Positions 27,763 through 35,714 of a DNA stretch of 64,000 nucleotides are shown piece by piece. Within the stretch, counting starts at the first letter, position 1. Every line of letters begins with the position of its first letter. The DNA lies in the NCBI RefSeq assembly GCF_001411495.1, contig NZ_CP012982.1:3038001-3102000 (forward strand), written 5' to 3'. Source of the stretch: Burkholderia cepacia ATCC 25416. GTDB lineage: Bacteria > Pseudomonadota > Gammaproteobacteria > Burkholderiales > Burkholderiaceae. The notes under the pieces are model-generated. The model had not been told where the DNA came from, did not search any database, and was given only the letters and a program-made list of their open reading frames with translations. A program made the translations under genes and the position numbers.

Positions 27763-28422
27763 GTGAAAACGACGGTGAACCAATGGGCATTCGTCGCGGT
27801 GGTGTTCGCCGCGAGTGCGCATGCGCAGGAAATCTACCTGCAGGGCGGCACGCAGGGCGTGGGCATCGGCGCGGCCGTGAGCTTCAATTCGATGCTCGGT
27901 GCGCATGCGGATTTCAATGCGATCGATCTTTCGCATGACTTCACGGTGGCCGGCAATCGCTACCAGGACGACCTGAAGCTGCGCCAGGGCGGCTTGTATG
28001 CGGACATCTTTCCGTGGCGAGGCAGCGGCTTCCGCGCGACGCTCGGGCTACGCTTCAACGACGACGAGCTTCGCGGCGTATCGGTGCCGACCAATGGCAC
28101 TTACGTGTTCGGCGGCAAGCGTTATCCGGCGCGGCCGGGGATGTACGCGGTGGCCGAAGCGCGCTATCCGACCGTGATGCCGTACTTCGGGATCGGCTAC
28201 GGGCACCGGCCGGCGTCGAAAGGGCTGGGATTCGTCGCCGACCTCGGCGTCGCGTACGGGATACCGAAATGCTCGTACACGCTGTCGCCGGAGCTGGCGG
28301 CCGCGGCCGGGCCCGTGAAGAGCCAGATCCTGGCTGCGAGCGGGCTGGATTCGCTGCGGCAGGTGATGTCGCGCTACCGGTGGTATCCGGTGTTGCAGAT
28401 CGGGATTTCGTATCGGTTCTGA
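27763..28422 (+). CDS. Exported outer-membrane beta-barrel-like protein
   Basis: A 219-residue exported protein. The GTG at 27763 has a strong GGGGGAGG site five bases upstream and starts a signal peptide (VKTTVNQWAFVAVVFAASAH, then AQ). The mature part consists of alternating aromatic/polar strands (GLYADIFPWRGSGFRATLGL, MPYFGIGYGHRP) and ends in a terminal Phe (LQIGISYRF), the signature of an outer-membrane barrel. It may be a porin-like or OmpW-type uptake channel for the neighbouring catabolic operon, but that link is by position only. Confidence 0.7.
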   Translation: MKTTVNQWAFVAVVFAASAHAQEIYLQGGTQGVGIGAAVSFNSMLGAHADFNAIDLSHDFTVAGNRYQDDLKLRQGGLYADIFPWRGSGFRATLGLRFNDDELRGVSVPTNGTYVFGGKRYPARPGMYAVAEARYPTVMPYFGIGYGHRPASKGLGFVADLGVAYGIPKCSYTLSPELAAAAGPVKSQILAASGLDSLRQVMSRYRWYPVLQIGISYRF

Positions 28423-28752
28423 GCGGCGGGGCGTCGTTGCGTGTGCCGGGCGGGGAATGGCCGGCATCGCCGAAACGGGCGGGCCAACGGATGTTGGCGC
28501 GGGAGGGCCGACGACCCTCGCGAGCACCGCGCGCGGAGTCGGTGAATGCAGCCGTCCCGCATCGATCGGCGCGCGCCCGCGCAGGCCGTTCAGCCGTGAA
28601 TAGCCGATCGGCCGTCTTTCCCGCCGTTCCGATCCGGCTTACCTTTTCAAACAGCAGTTCGACGTGTCGAGCGAGCGGCGCATGCCGAAAGGGTTCATGC
28701 GGCCCGTTGCCGTTCGCTGACGCCGATCACCGTCCTCCTTCCGTTGCTGGCG

Positions 28753-28803
28753 ATGATAGCAATGATTGCAATTCCCGGTCATGGCGCTATCATTGATATC
28801 AAT
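28753..28803. promoter_or_regulatory. Cluster of palindromes upstream of the FitA-like gene
   Basis: Three symmetric elements lie directly before the antitoxin gene: inverted copies ATGATAGC (28753-28760) and GCTATCAT (28786-28793), GCAATGATTGC (28759-28769) and the 12-bp perfect palindrome ATTGATATCAAT (28792-28803). Ribbon-helix-helix antitoxins bind such repeats, so this is the likely autoregulatory operator of the original toxin-antitoxin operon. Confidence 0.6.
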
Positions 28804-28819
28804 CTGGATGGAGGGAACC

Positions 28820-29056
28820 ATGGCAAATCTACTGGTGCGTAACGTGGACGACAATATCGTTCAGAGCCTGCGCGAGCGGGCTGCGGCAAATGGCCGGAGT
28901 GCCGAGGCCGAACATCGGGCTATTCTGGCCGATGCGCTCGGCCGGCCGAAGCGAAAGACATTTGCGCAAGTGCTGATGAGCATGCCCGATGTCGGCGAAG
29001 ACGCGGATTTTCAACGTATTCAGGATTCCGGCGAGGCCAGGCGTGTATTTGATTGA
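28820..29056 (+). CDS. fitA: FitA-like ribbon-helix-helix antitoxin
   Basis: A 78-residue antitoxin of the FitA/VapB-like family. Residues 1-40 form the DNA-binding ribbon-helix-helix (MANLLVRNVDDNIVQSLRER, AAANGRSAEAEHRAILADAL), and the C-terminal tail that would wrap the toxin follows (QRIQDSGEARRVFD). GGAGGG precedes the ATG. Its stop codon lies inside the prophage attachment core, so the gene is intact although the prophage begins there. Its partner, a PIN toxin, is now 24 kb away on the other side of the prophage. Confidence 0.85.
   Translation: MANLLVRNVDDNIVQSLRERAAANGRSAEAEHRAILADALGRPKRKTFAQVLMSMPDVGEDADFQRIQDSGEARRVFD
29046..29056 (+). other. attL core of the prophage
   Basis: The 11-bp sequence TATTTGATTGA, identical to the copy at 53164-53174. 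Left of it is the end of the FitA-like gene, right of it phage DNA with the integrase gene 64 bases away. The last three bases are the antitoxin stop codon. Confidence 0.8.
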
Positions 29057-29119
29057 AACATTCGATCGGCCGGAAACCCTTGTCGCATAAGGGCGTGTTC
29101 AGAACCTGTTCAGAATTCG

Positions 29120-30199
29120 TTAAGAACCCACCTTCACCCGAATGGGCTCGATTCCTCGCGCATCCGCGTAGGTTTCGGCCGACGTATCCGACATGTGGCC
29201 GAGTAGCGCCTTCGTGTCGACGTTCCCCTGCTTGTCGTACAGTCGCTTCGAGAGGCTTCGAATCTCATGGAACGACGGTGCGTTCTCATCCGGAATCTTG
29301 GCCTTCTTGCGGGCCCGAGCGAACGCTGCCGAGATGACCCCCAGTCCGACCGGTGCGCCCGGCACGGTTCCGTTCTTTCTGGTCGTGTAGTGGATCAGGT
29401 ACTGGCTAATGACGCCAGTTTTCTTGCATCGCGTGATCACGTCGGCCAGTGTCATGCCGATAGCATCCAGGCGTAGGCTCGTCGGAATTTCGACAACGAC
29501 ACCGGTCTTCTGCCGAGCGACGCGCGCATGTCCGTGCTTGACCCACGACCGCTCCCAGCGCGCGCAGGTCGATCGATCCTGGCCGGAGACGAGCGCGAGT
29601 AGCATCGCGTTTTCAAGCCAGCTCGCGACTGTTGGCGCGTGCGCGAGAATTTTCTCGAACGATTCCAGCGTCAGACGGCTGCGCTTCGTTTTGAACTTCA
29701 CGCCTTCCGTCACGGCGGCCGGGTTGGAATCCATCCAGCCGAGCGACACGCCGCGGCGACAGATCGCCATGGCGCGCGCGCGCACAACTTTCGCCAAAGC
29801 GGATTTGCCGTCTGCGAGGATTGCTTCGATGATGTCCGCGAAGTGCTTCGTCGTTAGGTCGGCGCACTTGACCTTGCCGAGCTTCGCTTCGAGCCGGCCA
29901 TCTGCCAGCTTCCGACTCTGGGCGGTGTTGTACTTCTCGGACACCGGCATCTTCTTGAGCAGCTCGCTGAATGTCGGCGAATCGCTCTCGACTCGTTCAG
30001 CAAGCGTCTTGGCTGACTTTCCGGTTGCGACGAGCATGTTCGCTTCGGTCGCCTCATAGATCGCCTGTGCGAGAGGCACGCGACCGAGAATGTGCGTCTT
30101 TTTCGTACGCGGGTCATACCAGGTGAAGTAGCCCGGGCGCGGTTCGTGAAGATGCTCGGGCCAGTTCGCGCGAGTGCGAACGCGAGGGCGTGCTGCCAT
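29120..30199 (-). CDS. int: Prophage tyrosine integrase
   Basis: A 359-residue tyrosine recombinase of the lambda-integrase type found in Burkholderia phages. It starts with an arm-type binding domain (RPGYFTWYDPRTKKTHILGR), then a core-binding domain, and the catalytic domain with LVSGQDRSTCARW, RQKTGVVVEIP (Lys), FHEIRSLSKRLY (His-x-x-Arg), LLGHMSDTSAETY (His, Tyr nucleophile). It is pointed at attL, 64 bases from the core, and overlaps the excisionase by one base, as expected for the integrase of this element. Confidence 0.92.
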   Translation of the reverse strand: MAARPRVRTRANWPEHLHEPRPGYFTWYDPRTKKTHILGRVPLAQAIYEATEANMLVATGKSAKTLAERVESDSPTFSELLKKMPVSEKYNTAQSRKLADGRLEAKLGKVKCADLTTKHFADIIEAILADGKSALAKVVRARAMAICRRGVSLGWMDSNPAAVTEGVKFKTKRSRLTLESFEKILAHAPTVASWLENAMLLALVSGQDRSTCARWERSWVKHGHARVARQKTGVVVEIPTSLRLDAIGMTLADVITRCKKTGVISQYLIHYTTRKNGTVPGAPVGLGVISAAFARARKKAKIPDENAPSFHEIRSLSKRLYDKQGNVDTKALLGHMSDTSAETYADARGIEPIRVKVGS

Positions 30200-30390
30200 T
30201 ATGCAATCCTATGGACGAGACGAGGGCGGGCGCTGTCTTGATAAACGGCGTTCTGCTCGACGTAATACGCGTTCCCGACCTTGATCGGTGGTGGATAGAT
30301 CTTGCCCTCCTTGATCCATCGTGAGGCCGTGCGCATCGCGGGCGCCGGGCTGAATTCTCGGGTGAGCCAATCGCTCAGGCGGATTTTCAT
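30199..30390 (-). CDS. xis: Excisionase-like protein
   Basis: A 63-residue winged-helix protein similar to lambda Xis (MKIRLSDWLTREF, ASRWIKEGKIYPPPIKVGNA). It would bind the attachment-site arms and direct the integrase toward excision. It sits immediately upstream of the integrase, with the stop and start overlapping. Confidence 0.8.
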   Translation of the reverse strand: MKIRLSDWLTREFSPAPAMRTASRWIKEGKIYPPPIKVGNAYYVEQNAVYQDSARPRLVHRIA

Positions 30391-30432
30391 GTTTGTCCCC
30401 GTTGAAAACGAGAGAGTTTTTGGAAGAGCGGC

Positions 30433-31128
30433 TCAGGCGACGCGCCTGAATTCGACAACCCAGACCCACGGGTTAACATCCCAGCCATGCCCGCGCGAGG
30501 CGTTCAGGCTGTCCCACAGGTCGTGAAACGCTCGGATGCTTGGCGGCCGGAAGGCGCCGGCGCTGTAACCGCGCATGTGCTGGTCGGCGATCGTCACGCC
30601 CTCGTCGCGCGCATCGGCCTCGCTGATGGTCTGGAGACGCTCGGCGCGCACGCTGGTGATCTCGAGCGTGATACGCGAGACCCAGCGCGGCATGTGAATG
30701 GATGGCGTCCAGCCGCGCGATTCCTTGGCGTCGAGCGCCTGGAACGTGTTGAGGTCGATGTCGACTTCGGCGCGGCCGTCGTCGGCCTGGTATGCGATGC
30801 CGGCATAGCGGCGTGTCGGTCGGCTGCCTCCGAACGTCTCGGTGCCAATGCGTCGCACCTCGTGCGTTTCGCGAACCCATAGACGGTCGCCGACGTCGCC
30901 ATGCGGACAGACGTAGCAATCGCCGGTACGCGTGTGCCAGATCGCGGCCAGTTCTGGCGCTGGCGCCCCACTGACATACTTCACGGAGCCGCCGCCGGCC
31001 TTCGTCGGTTCCCACACACCGAGCGGGTTGTTGTGCGGCAGCTTTACTACGCGTCGCGTTTGGGTCTTGCGGCCTTCGAGGATGGCTCGTACCATCGGGC
31101 CAGAAAACAAGATGGGGTGTTCGATCAT
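30433..31128 (-). CDS. Phage ASCH/PUA-like protein
   Basis: A 231-residue protein beginning with a conserved phage block (HPILFSGPMVRAILEGRKTQ, TRR) that is shared by phage proteins with a PUA/ASCH-like fold; these may bind modified nucleotides or RNA. A ...WVRETHEVRRIG motif and a C-terminal WVWVVEFRRV close the fold. It is the next leftward gene after xis. The function is not established. Confidence 0.65.
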   Translation of the reverse strand: MIEHPILFSGPMVRAILEGRKTQTRRVVKLPHNNPLGVWEPTKAGGGSVKYVSGAPAPELAAIWHTRTGDCYVCPHGDVGDRLWVRETHEVRRIGTETFGGSRPTRRYAGIAYQADDGRAEVDIDLNTFQALDAKESRGWTPSIHMPRWVSRITLEITSVRAERLQTISEADARDEGVTIADQHMRGYSAGAFRPPSIRAFHDLWDSLNASRGHGWDVNPWVWVVEFRRVA

Positions 31129-31378
31129 GGCGAATCCTTACGGCTGGGTTTTCTTGCGCCAGCACGGCGATATGTTTTTCAATTACGTGATCGGAGAGAT
31201 GTCCTATCAGATACAGGTCACCCACGAATGCCTGGCTGACTCACTCGGATCGGACGGCTCGCGCGAGGGAGATGAAAATGCGATCGTTCAAAATATGGAA
31301 GGCATCCAGGCAATCGCGTTGAAGAAAATAGAAGCCGGGATGCGGTCGCCGATTCTGATCAGGGACGACGACTTCTGA
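31127..31378 (+). CDS. DUF1488 family phage protein
   Basis: An 83-residue protein with the DUF1488 pattern (FFNYVIGEMSYQIQVTHECL in the middle, IQAIALKKIEAGMRSPILI near the end, RDDDF at the terminus). It starts two bases inside the start of the leftward ASCH-like gene, so the two are divergent with overlapping starts. Its function is unknown. Confidence 0.7.
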   Translation: MANPYGWVFLRQHGDMFFNYVIGEMSYQIQVTHECLADSLGSDGSREGDENAIVQNMEGIQAIALKKIEAGMRSPILIRDDDF

Positions 31379-31395
31379 CGGGGAGGGAATTCACG

Positions 31396-31629
31396 ATTGC
31401 GACAGTTCTCAATGCCGCTGGCTTGATTTTGATCACGGTGGGAGGCATCGGCTCGGCGTTGTGCGCGCCCGGACCGCACTACCATTCCGATGGATCGGCT
31501 TCCCTTCTACCCAGTGTCGATAAGGCGATGCGAATTGCTATTTACCGGCGACAACGCCTCATCAAGCCACTGCTCACGCTCGTCGGCGTTGGAGCATTCC
31601 TTCAACTGATCGCGTTGTTCACGAATTAA
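31396..31629 (+). CDS. Small two-helix membrane protein
   Basis: A membrane protein of 68-77 residues with two hydrophobic helices (VLNAAGLILITVGGIGSALC and LLTLVGVGAFLQLIALF) flanking a basic loop (RIAIYRRQRLIK). The best ribosome-binding site (GGGAGGG at 31381-31387) points to an ATT at 31396, which would be a rare start codon; the next option is TTG at 31423, inside the first helix. It is probably a prophage superinfection or envelope protein, but this is a guess. Confidence 0.6.
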   Translation: MATVLNAAGLILITVGGIGSALCAPGPHYHSDGSASLLPSVDKAMRIAIYRRQRLIKPLLTLVGVGAFLQLIALFTN

Positions 31630-31741
31630 AGTTCGCGACTTTCTCCTGCGCGGGTGTCGAAGATTACACACACCACCTGGCCGATGAACAAAATAGGGCG
31701 TTCCGGCGTGCTAGGATTCCTTGGATACGGAAGAGGCGACC

Positions 31742-31939
31742 ATGGGAACAGCCAAAGAACGCGAGCGGCTCGAGCACGAAATCGCACTGGCCGAGCGAGA
31801 TGTGGAGCTGGCTGAAGCCGCGGTGAAGCGGTCGATGCGCGGTGATCGGCCGCCGAATGAGTCAGCCTTTACCTGCCTCGAAGTTGCGCGGGCGAAGCTC
31901 GACGCATTGAAAAGAGCGCTCGCCGATTGCAAGAGCTGA
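31742..31939 (+). CDS. Small coiled-coil phage protein
   Basis: A 65-residue, highly charged protein predicted to be a helical coiled coil (ERERLEHEIALAERDVELAE). The ATG at 31742 is preceded by GGAAGAGG; a TTG seven codons upstream is possible. Function unknown. Confidence 0.6.
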   Translation: MGTAKERERLEHEIALAERDVELAEAAVKRSMRGDRPPNESAFTCLEVARAKLDALKRALADCKS

Positions 31940-31973
31940 ATAATCGTCCCGAATCTGGCGATCGGAGGAGACC

Positions 31974-32216
31974 GTGTCGAAACCAGCAATTTCTCGTGAG
32001 CAGTTCATCGTCGAGGTGAATCAACGCCTCCCGAATCATCACGCATACCAGGCCGGCTGGCGCGTTTTTCTCTTTCCCGAAGGGGCTGATCCGGGAGCGG
32101 TGACAGGTTGGAGCATCGAGCCACGATCTGCGATCGGTCACATCCGGCAGGTCACCGACCACGTGTTTTCAGTGTTCGCGATCGATCCGCCGTTTCCTCG
32201 CGATCCTCACGACTGA
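31974..32216 (+). CDS. Hypothetical phage protein
   Basis: An 80-residue protein starting with GTG at 31974 after an excellent GGAGGAGA site. The sequence includes HAYQAGWRVFLFPEGADPGA. No family was recognised. It lies among small rightward early genes. Confidence 0.6.
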   Translation: MSKPAISREQFIVEVNQRLPNHHAYQAGWRVFLFPEGADPGAVTGWSIEPRSAIGHIRQVTDHVFSVFAIDPPFPRDPHD

Positions 32217-32503
32217 GCCGTTGGGAATTTGTCGTGCGCGGGAACGTCGAGCTCATGGCCGGTGGCATGTTTGTTTACGAAACGTCCATCGGCGGGATCG
32301 TGTTGGCGGTGATCCTCGTTTGAGATCGGGCCTCCTGCGTTCTTCCAGAATCCGTCGTTGCCCAACATGCGGCCATTATTCCAACGATGGTGATCGCTAC
32401 CGCGTTTCGTGTTGTTCCACGAGCTCGGGTTTTTCCCCCGGCCGTCCGGCAATTGGTCGATGGGAATGCCGAGCTTGCGAGCTCGTTGTTTACGCGTTGG
32501 CAT
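32207..32503 (-). CDS. Possible truncated HNH-type phage protein
   Basis: A 98-residue basic protein whose middle (GKNPSSWNNTKRGSDHHRWN and NGRM) resembles the N-terminal part of phage HNH or AP2-type endonucleases, but no catalytic HNH follows. It overlaps the 3' end of the rightward gene by ten bases and the Gp37-like gene's end by 14. It may be a decayed homing endonuclease, or an intact small protein of unknown role. Confidence 0.45.
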   Translation of the reverse strand: MPTRKQRARKLGIPIDQLPDGRGKNPSSWNNTKRGSDHHRWNNGRMLGNDGFWKNAGGPISNEDHRQHDPADGRFVNKHATGHELDVPAHDKFPTAQS

Positions 32504-33392
32504 CGGGCACCTCTCTGATTCGCAGATCCCTGTCGAGCGATTCTAGATCGCCGCGTTTATCGCGCGTGCCGCCCATCTGCTTCATGAAAAACGGCACGCC
32601 GTAGGCTGAGCACTGATTGCGCAGCGCGAGAGCCCACTCGGGATGCATCGGCCGCGCGCCGGAGCCGCTCTCGCCACCGACTATGACCCAGGAAATGCCG
32701 CAATGCTCGTCGCACTTGATGTGTTGACCGCCGGCGCGTCGGCTGATGCCGTGCTTGCCCAGCTTTTCGCAGTAGTCGAGGTGGCGCGAGATGTCGGCAG
32801 GTCCGAGCAAAGGCTCCATCGATAGGAAGCGCACGCGCGCTGGCACCTCGAGCAGCTTTGGGATGTCGCGATCGGCCTCGGCCTGATTCACGATCGTCGC
32901 GCCGAGCCAGACGTTTGCTGGGGCGTTGCCCTCGAGCCAGCCTTCGATCCATGCATACAAGTCGTCGCGGCGATGGTTGAACGCATAGTCTGATGCTTCC
33001 TGCAGGAGCTTCATCCAGTTCCCGATGCGCTTCGTCAGCAGCAGCCAGTCGAGATTGGGCGTCTGGCGGACCAGGTCCAGCAGATCAACGCGCCATTCGA
33101 CCGGCACCGAGTTGTCGAGCCAGTCGGACAGAGACGCGCAGAATACGCGCTGGCGCCGGCGGTGGATCGCGTGGAAGGTGCCGTCGCGGTTCCACCGCAG
33201 GGGCTTCCGCCAATTCTCCGGCGACGTGCGACGCCTCGGTGCTCCGGGCCCCCAGTTCAAGGCTGTGCCGCCGGCGAAGCGCGAGTTGCGCGACTCGGCG
33301 TAGCAGTGGTCGCAGCCCGCGCCGACCTTCTGGCAGCCTTCCCACGGATTGAACGTCGAGTCCGTCCATTCGATTTTGCTGTTCTCGCTCAT
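32490..33392 (-). CDS. Phage Gp37/Gp68 family protein (DUF5131)
   Basis: A 300-residue protein of the DUF5131 group, widespread in phages. The N-terminus has a radical-SAM-like cysteine cluster (NPWEGCQKVGAGCDHCYAES: Cys-x7-Cys-x2-Cys-Tyr-Ala-Glu), followed by FCASLSDWLDNSVP, LDWLLLTKRIGNW and WVIVGGESGSGARPM. These proteins are thought to be radical SAM-like, but the reaction is unknown. GAGGAGC precedes the start, and its ATG overlaps the stop of the gene at 33389. Confidence 0.82.
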   Translation of the reverse strand: MSENSKIEWTDSTFNPWEGCQKVGAGCDHCYAESRNSRFAGGTALNWGPGAPRRRTSPENWRKPLRWNRDGTFHAIHRRRQRVFCASLSDWLDNSVPVEWRVDLLDLVRQTPNLDWLLLTKRIGNWMKLLQEASDYAFNHRRDDLYAWIEGWLEGNAPANVWLGATIVNQAEADRDIPKLLEVPARVRFLSMEPLLGPADISRHLDYCEKLGKHGISRRAGGQHIKCDEHCGISWVIVGGESGSGARPMHPEWALALRNQCSAYGVPFFMKQMGGTRDKRGDLESLDRDLRIREVPDANA

Positions 33393-33949
33393 GCCGCAAG
33401 CTCCTCGTCGGTGTCGTCCATGGATTGTTGAAAGATCCGGCCGGGCTCGCCGACGGGGATCGTCACGAGGCCGGCCGCAGTGAGAAACGGATTGCGCTTC
33501 ATGGCGCTTCGGGCGGCGCGCGCTGCCGCCGATTTGATCGCTGCCGGGCACGGCACGTCCGGCGCATTTCCGACAGCCCAAACAGGGCGCCACTGCGCTC
33601 GACCGACGGGCGGAATCCAATCGACAATGTGCACCTCGGTGCGGTGTATCGTCAGCAGTTCGCTGACGCGTTGCTGCGAGACTCCGCAGCGCTTCACCAG
33701 CTCGCGAACTGACAGCTGTTCCGTTTTGAGAATGGCGCGCATGTGATTCCATGCCGGCGCCGCGACCGACTTGTGGTCGCGCGGCGGCCGCGAGATCTTC
33801 AGCACCGTCCGCGCATAGGTCTGCACCGACTTCCGTGGATGTCGCGGAAACGCCGCGTAGAGCGCTTTGGATGGGATGTGGGACGGATAGAGGCGGGCGA
33901 GCAGACGTATCTCGCCGGTCGTCCACGGGTTCCGTGTCGACGTCGACAT
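33389..33949 (-). CDS. Phage DNA-binding (helix-turn-helix) protein
   Basis: A 186-residue protein. Two HTH-like parts are visible: an N-terminal one (ARLYPSHIPSKALYAAFPRH) and a central one (QLSVRELVKRCGVSQQRVSE), the latter a standard HTH in which recognition would be by CGVSQQRVSEL. It overlaps the Gp37-like gene by four bases (ATGA). It is probably a transcriptional regulator or replication accessory protein. Confidence 0.6.
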   Translation of the reverse strand: MSTSTRNPWTTGEIRLLARLYPSHIPSKALYAAFPRHPRKSVQTYARTVLKISRPPRDHKSVAAPAWNHMRAILKTEQLSVRELVKRCGVSQQRVSELLTIHRTEVHIVDWIPPVGRAQWRPVWAVGNAPDVPCPAAIKSAAARAARSAMKRNPFLTAAGLVTIPVGEPGRIFQQSMDDTDEELAA

Positions 33950-33985
33950 GCTACGATTCCTCCGGTATTTTTCAGCGAGCACCAG

Positions 33986-34195
33986 ATGAAGACTGTTTTC
34001 CTGATGCGTGGGTATGAGATGAATTGCACGCCACGCCCGACCGACGACGGCAAGTTCGCCGCGCAGGTCGAAGTGACGAAAGTTGGATTCAGCCGCGAGG
34101 CGGCCTTTCGGAAACTTGGCGAATTCGACACAGAAGCCGAAGCGGTCGCCTATGCGAAGCAGTTTTCCGAAGAGTGGCTGTCGCGGTACGCTTAA
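33986..34195 (+). CDS. Small hypothetical phage protein
   Basis: A 69-residue protein (MKTVFLMRGYEMNCTPRPTD...) with an alternating strand pattern and an acidic helix at the end (EAVAYAKQFSEEW). It is divergent from the HTH gene. Family not recognised with confidence. Confidence 0.55.
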   Translation: MKTVFLMRGYEMNCTPRPTDDGKFAAQVEVTKVGFSREAAFRKLGEFDTEAEAVAYAKQFSEEWLSRYA

Positions 34196-34243
34196 GTGCC
34201 GTGAGCACTCGAGCAAAAATCAATCAATTTCGCGGGGGGCGAC

Positions 34244-34477
34244 ATGCACAGAGGTATTGAGCACTTCATCGACGAGTTCGATGGCTATCAAATTGTCGTC
34301 GATTGTGAGCAGCCGGCGCTTGGTAGCTCTTGGGTTCTGAGCGTGCAGATCTACAGGAACGGAGAACCGGTGCTTCCGCGGCGGGACGATTCAGACAATT
34401 CATACGCCACTGCGCAAGAGGCAAAGCTAGCAGGTGTTGAGCTTGGGCGGAACATCATCCGCAATATCAACCGATAG
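34244..34477 (+). CDS. Small hypothetical phage protein
   Basis: A 77-residue protein (central WVLSVQIYRNGEPV, C-terminal helix AKLAGVELGRNIIRNI). The pattern, a beta sheet plus one helix, resembles the preceding small protein. GGGGGG lies upstream of the ATG. Function unknown. Confidence 0.55.
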   Translation: MHRGIEHFIDEFDGYQIVVDCEQPALGSSWVLSVQIYRNGEPVLPRRDDSDNSYATAQEAKLAGVELGRNIIRNINR

Positions 34478-34519
34478 TAGCTACCGGCTCCGTCACCGGC
34501 AGCACGTCGCCTGCGATCG

Positions 34520-34759
34520 TCACGCTCGCACCCATCCTTTCGACGTCGAACGGATCTTCCCGGTCTTGCGCACCGCCTGGAGACGCCGGTCAACGATGCG
34601 CCAACCAACGACGTCACCGAAGGTGGTCGGCCGGCATTCTTCGCGCGCGAGCCGCTCGCTTTCTTCACGCACTGCGCCAGTGTTGACGGCTGCGAATTTT
34701 TTCGGGGTGTCGTCGATCGACGCGAGGATCAACGCGTCGAGTTTCTGGAATTTGCTCAT
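34520..34759 (-). CDS. Small winged-helix-like phage protein
   Basis: A 79-residue protein (MSKFQKLDALILASIDDTPK..., RIVDRRLQAVRKTGKIRSTS) that reads like a small winged helix: ILASIDDTPKKF, then a helix and a basic wing. GGGAGCC precedes the start, which overlaps the stop of the next gene by four bases. Confidence 0.6.
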   Translation of the reverse strand: MSKFQKLDALILASIDDTPKKFAAVNTGAVREESERLAREECRPTTFGDVVGWRIVDRRLQAVRKTGKIRSTSKGWVRA

Positions 34760-35028
34760 GATGAGGCTCCCGTGCGGGCATCGAGCCAAATGCGAAATTC
34801 GCAGCCGTCGCCTTTGTGGCATGACTCCCATGTGTGATTGCAGCATTCCGACATCTCGGCGCGCGGCTCCGGCTGGCCCGGATTCCGCGCGAGTGCGAAC
34901 GCGACGAGTTCCACGGCAGCGCCATATGCCTCACCGTCGATGAAAGTCTTCCGGCTTTGTACCCAAGCGGCGACGATGTTCTTGGCTGCCGCCACCCGTT
35001 CGTCCGTCAGCAGGTTGTCATTCGGCAT
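34756..35028 (-). CDS. Hypothetical phage protein
   Basis: A 90-residue protein with a helical N-terminus (ERVAAAKNIVAAWVQSRKTF) and a Cys/His-containing C-terminal part (SECCNHTWESCHKGDGCEFR) that may bind a metal. GGAG lies upstream. It overlaps the preceding and following leftward genes, so all belong to one early operon. Confidence 0.55.
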   Translation of the reverse strand: MPNDNLLTDERVAAAKNIVAAWVQSRKTFIDGEAYGAAVELVAFALARNPGQPEPRAEMSECCNHTWESCHKGDGCEFRIWLDARTGASS

Positions 35029-35689
35029 GGTTGGCTCCTTGGAGAAGGTCTTCGATGCGGCGCCCGAACTCGATATAGCCCCACGACTTCAGGAAGCCGT
35101 CATTGCCGCCCGGCATACTGTTCCAGACTTCGGTGATCTGCTCGTCTGACAGCCCGACCGGAGCGCCTGCCTGCACGGCGTTCTCGATCACTTCCAGAGC
35201 TTCTTCCCACGGACAGTTCGCGTTCGAGTGCTCGCCGATGTCCACGCCGAAATGCTTGGCAATGGCTGCGGCAAGCTTGTCGGCCGTTCCGTGGTATTCG
35301 TCGCGCTCGCGCAGCGTTTGGTCCCATAGTTCGTCATCGGTCGGGCGAGCGTCTGCGTGCGCGGGCTGCGGGGCAGCGTAGAGGGCCATCGTTGCCTGCC
35401 CTTGCTCGATCGGAGAGAACATCCAGTTTTTCCCCCATTCAGGTTTCCCGGTCTTCTTGTTCGGCACGCAGTACGCCACAGCTTCCGCCGCCATAGCGGG
35501 CTGCGGGGCGGCGCAATCGGGACACGGCTCGCCGCCTTCGTCCGGCGCATAGTAGGACGGTCCGCCGATCATTCCGCGGCCGCTGCATGTCCGGCAAGTC
35601 GTCCCTTCCGTCACCGTCTCGGTGGCAGATGCGGCGCGGGCGGCAGCGAGTTCTTCGATCACTGCGCTCGCGGCAGTGAAGTCGTTCAT
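35018..35689 (-). CDS. Phage protein with DnaJ-like zinc motif
   Basis: A protein of about 223 residues. Two CxxC pairs (TCRTCSGRGMIGG, then PCPDCAAPQ) look like a DnaJ-type zinc ribbon near the N-terminus; the rest contains HGTADKLAAAIAKHFGVDIG and VGLSDEQITEVWNSMPGG. The start at 35689 (MNDFTAASAVIEEL) is not supported by a good site; an upstream ATG at 35752 (MRTHGEWSS) overlaps the next gene. Function unknown. Confidence 0.55.
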   Translation of the reverse strand: MNDFTAASAVIEELAAARAASATETVTEGTTCRTCSGRGMIGGPSYYAPDEGGEPCPDCAAPQPAMAAEAVAYCVPNKKTGKPEWGKNWMFSPIEQGQATMALYAAPQPAHADARPTDDELWDQTLRERDEYHGTADKLAAAIAKHFGVDIGEHSNANCPWEEALEVIENAVQAGAPVGLSDEQITEVWNSMPGGNDGFLKSWGYIEFGRRIEDLLQGANHAE

Positions 35690-35714
35690 GCGGCCGGAAT
35701 GGTCGCGCGCCCAC

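Noticed and set aside
27192..27938. A 248-codon plus-strand frame before the outer-membrane protein gene
   Set aside because: Arg-rich with no ribosome-binding site or domain, and it overlaps the true gene in another frame.
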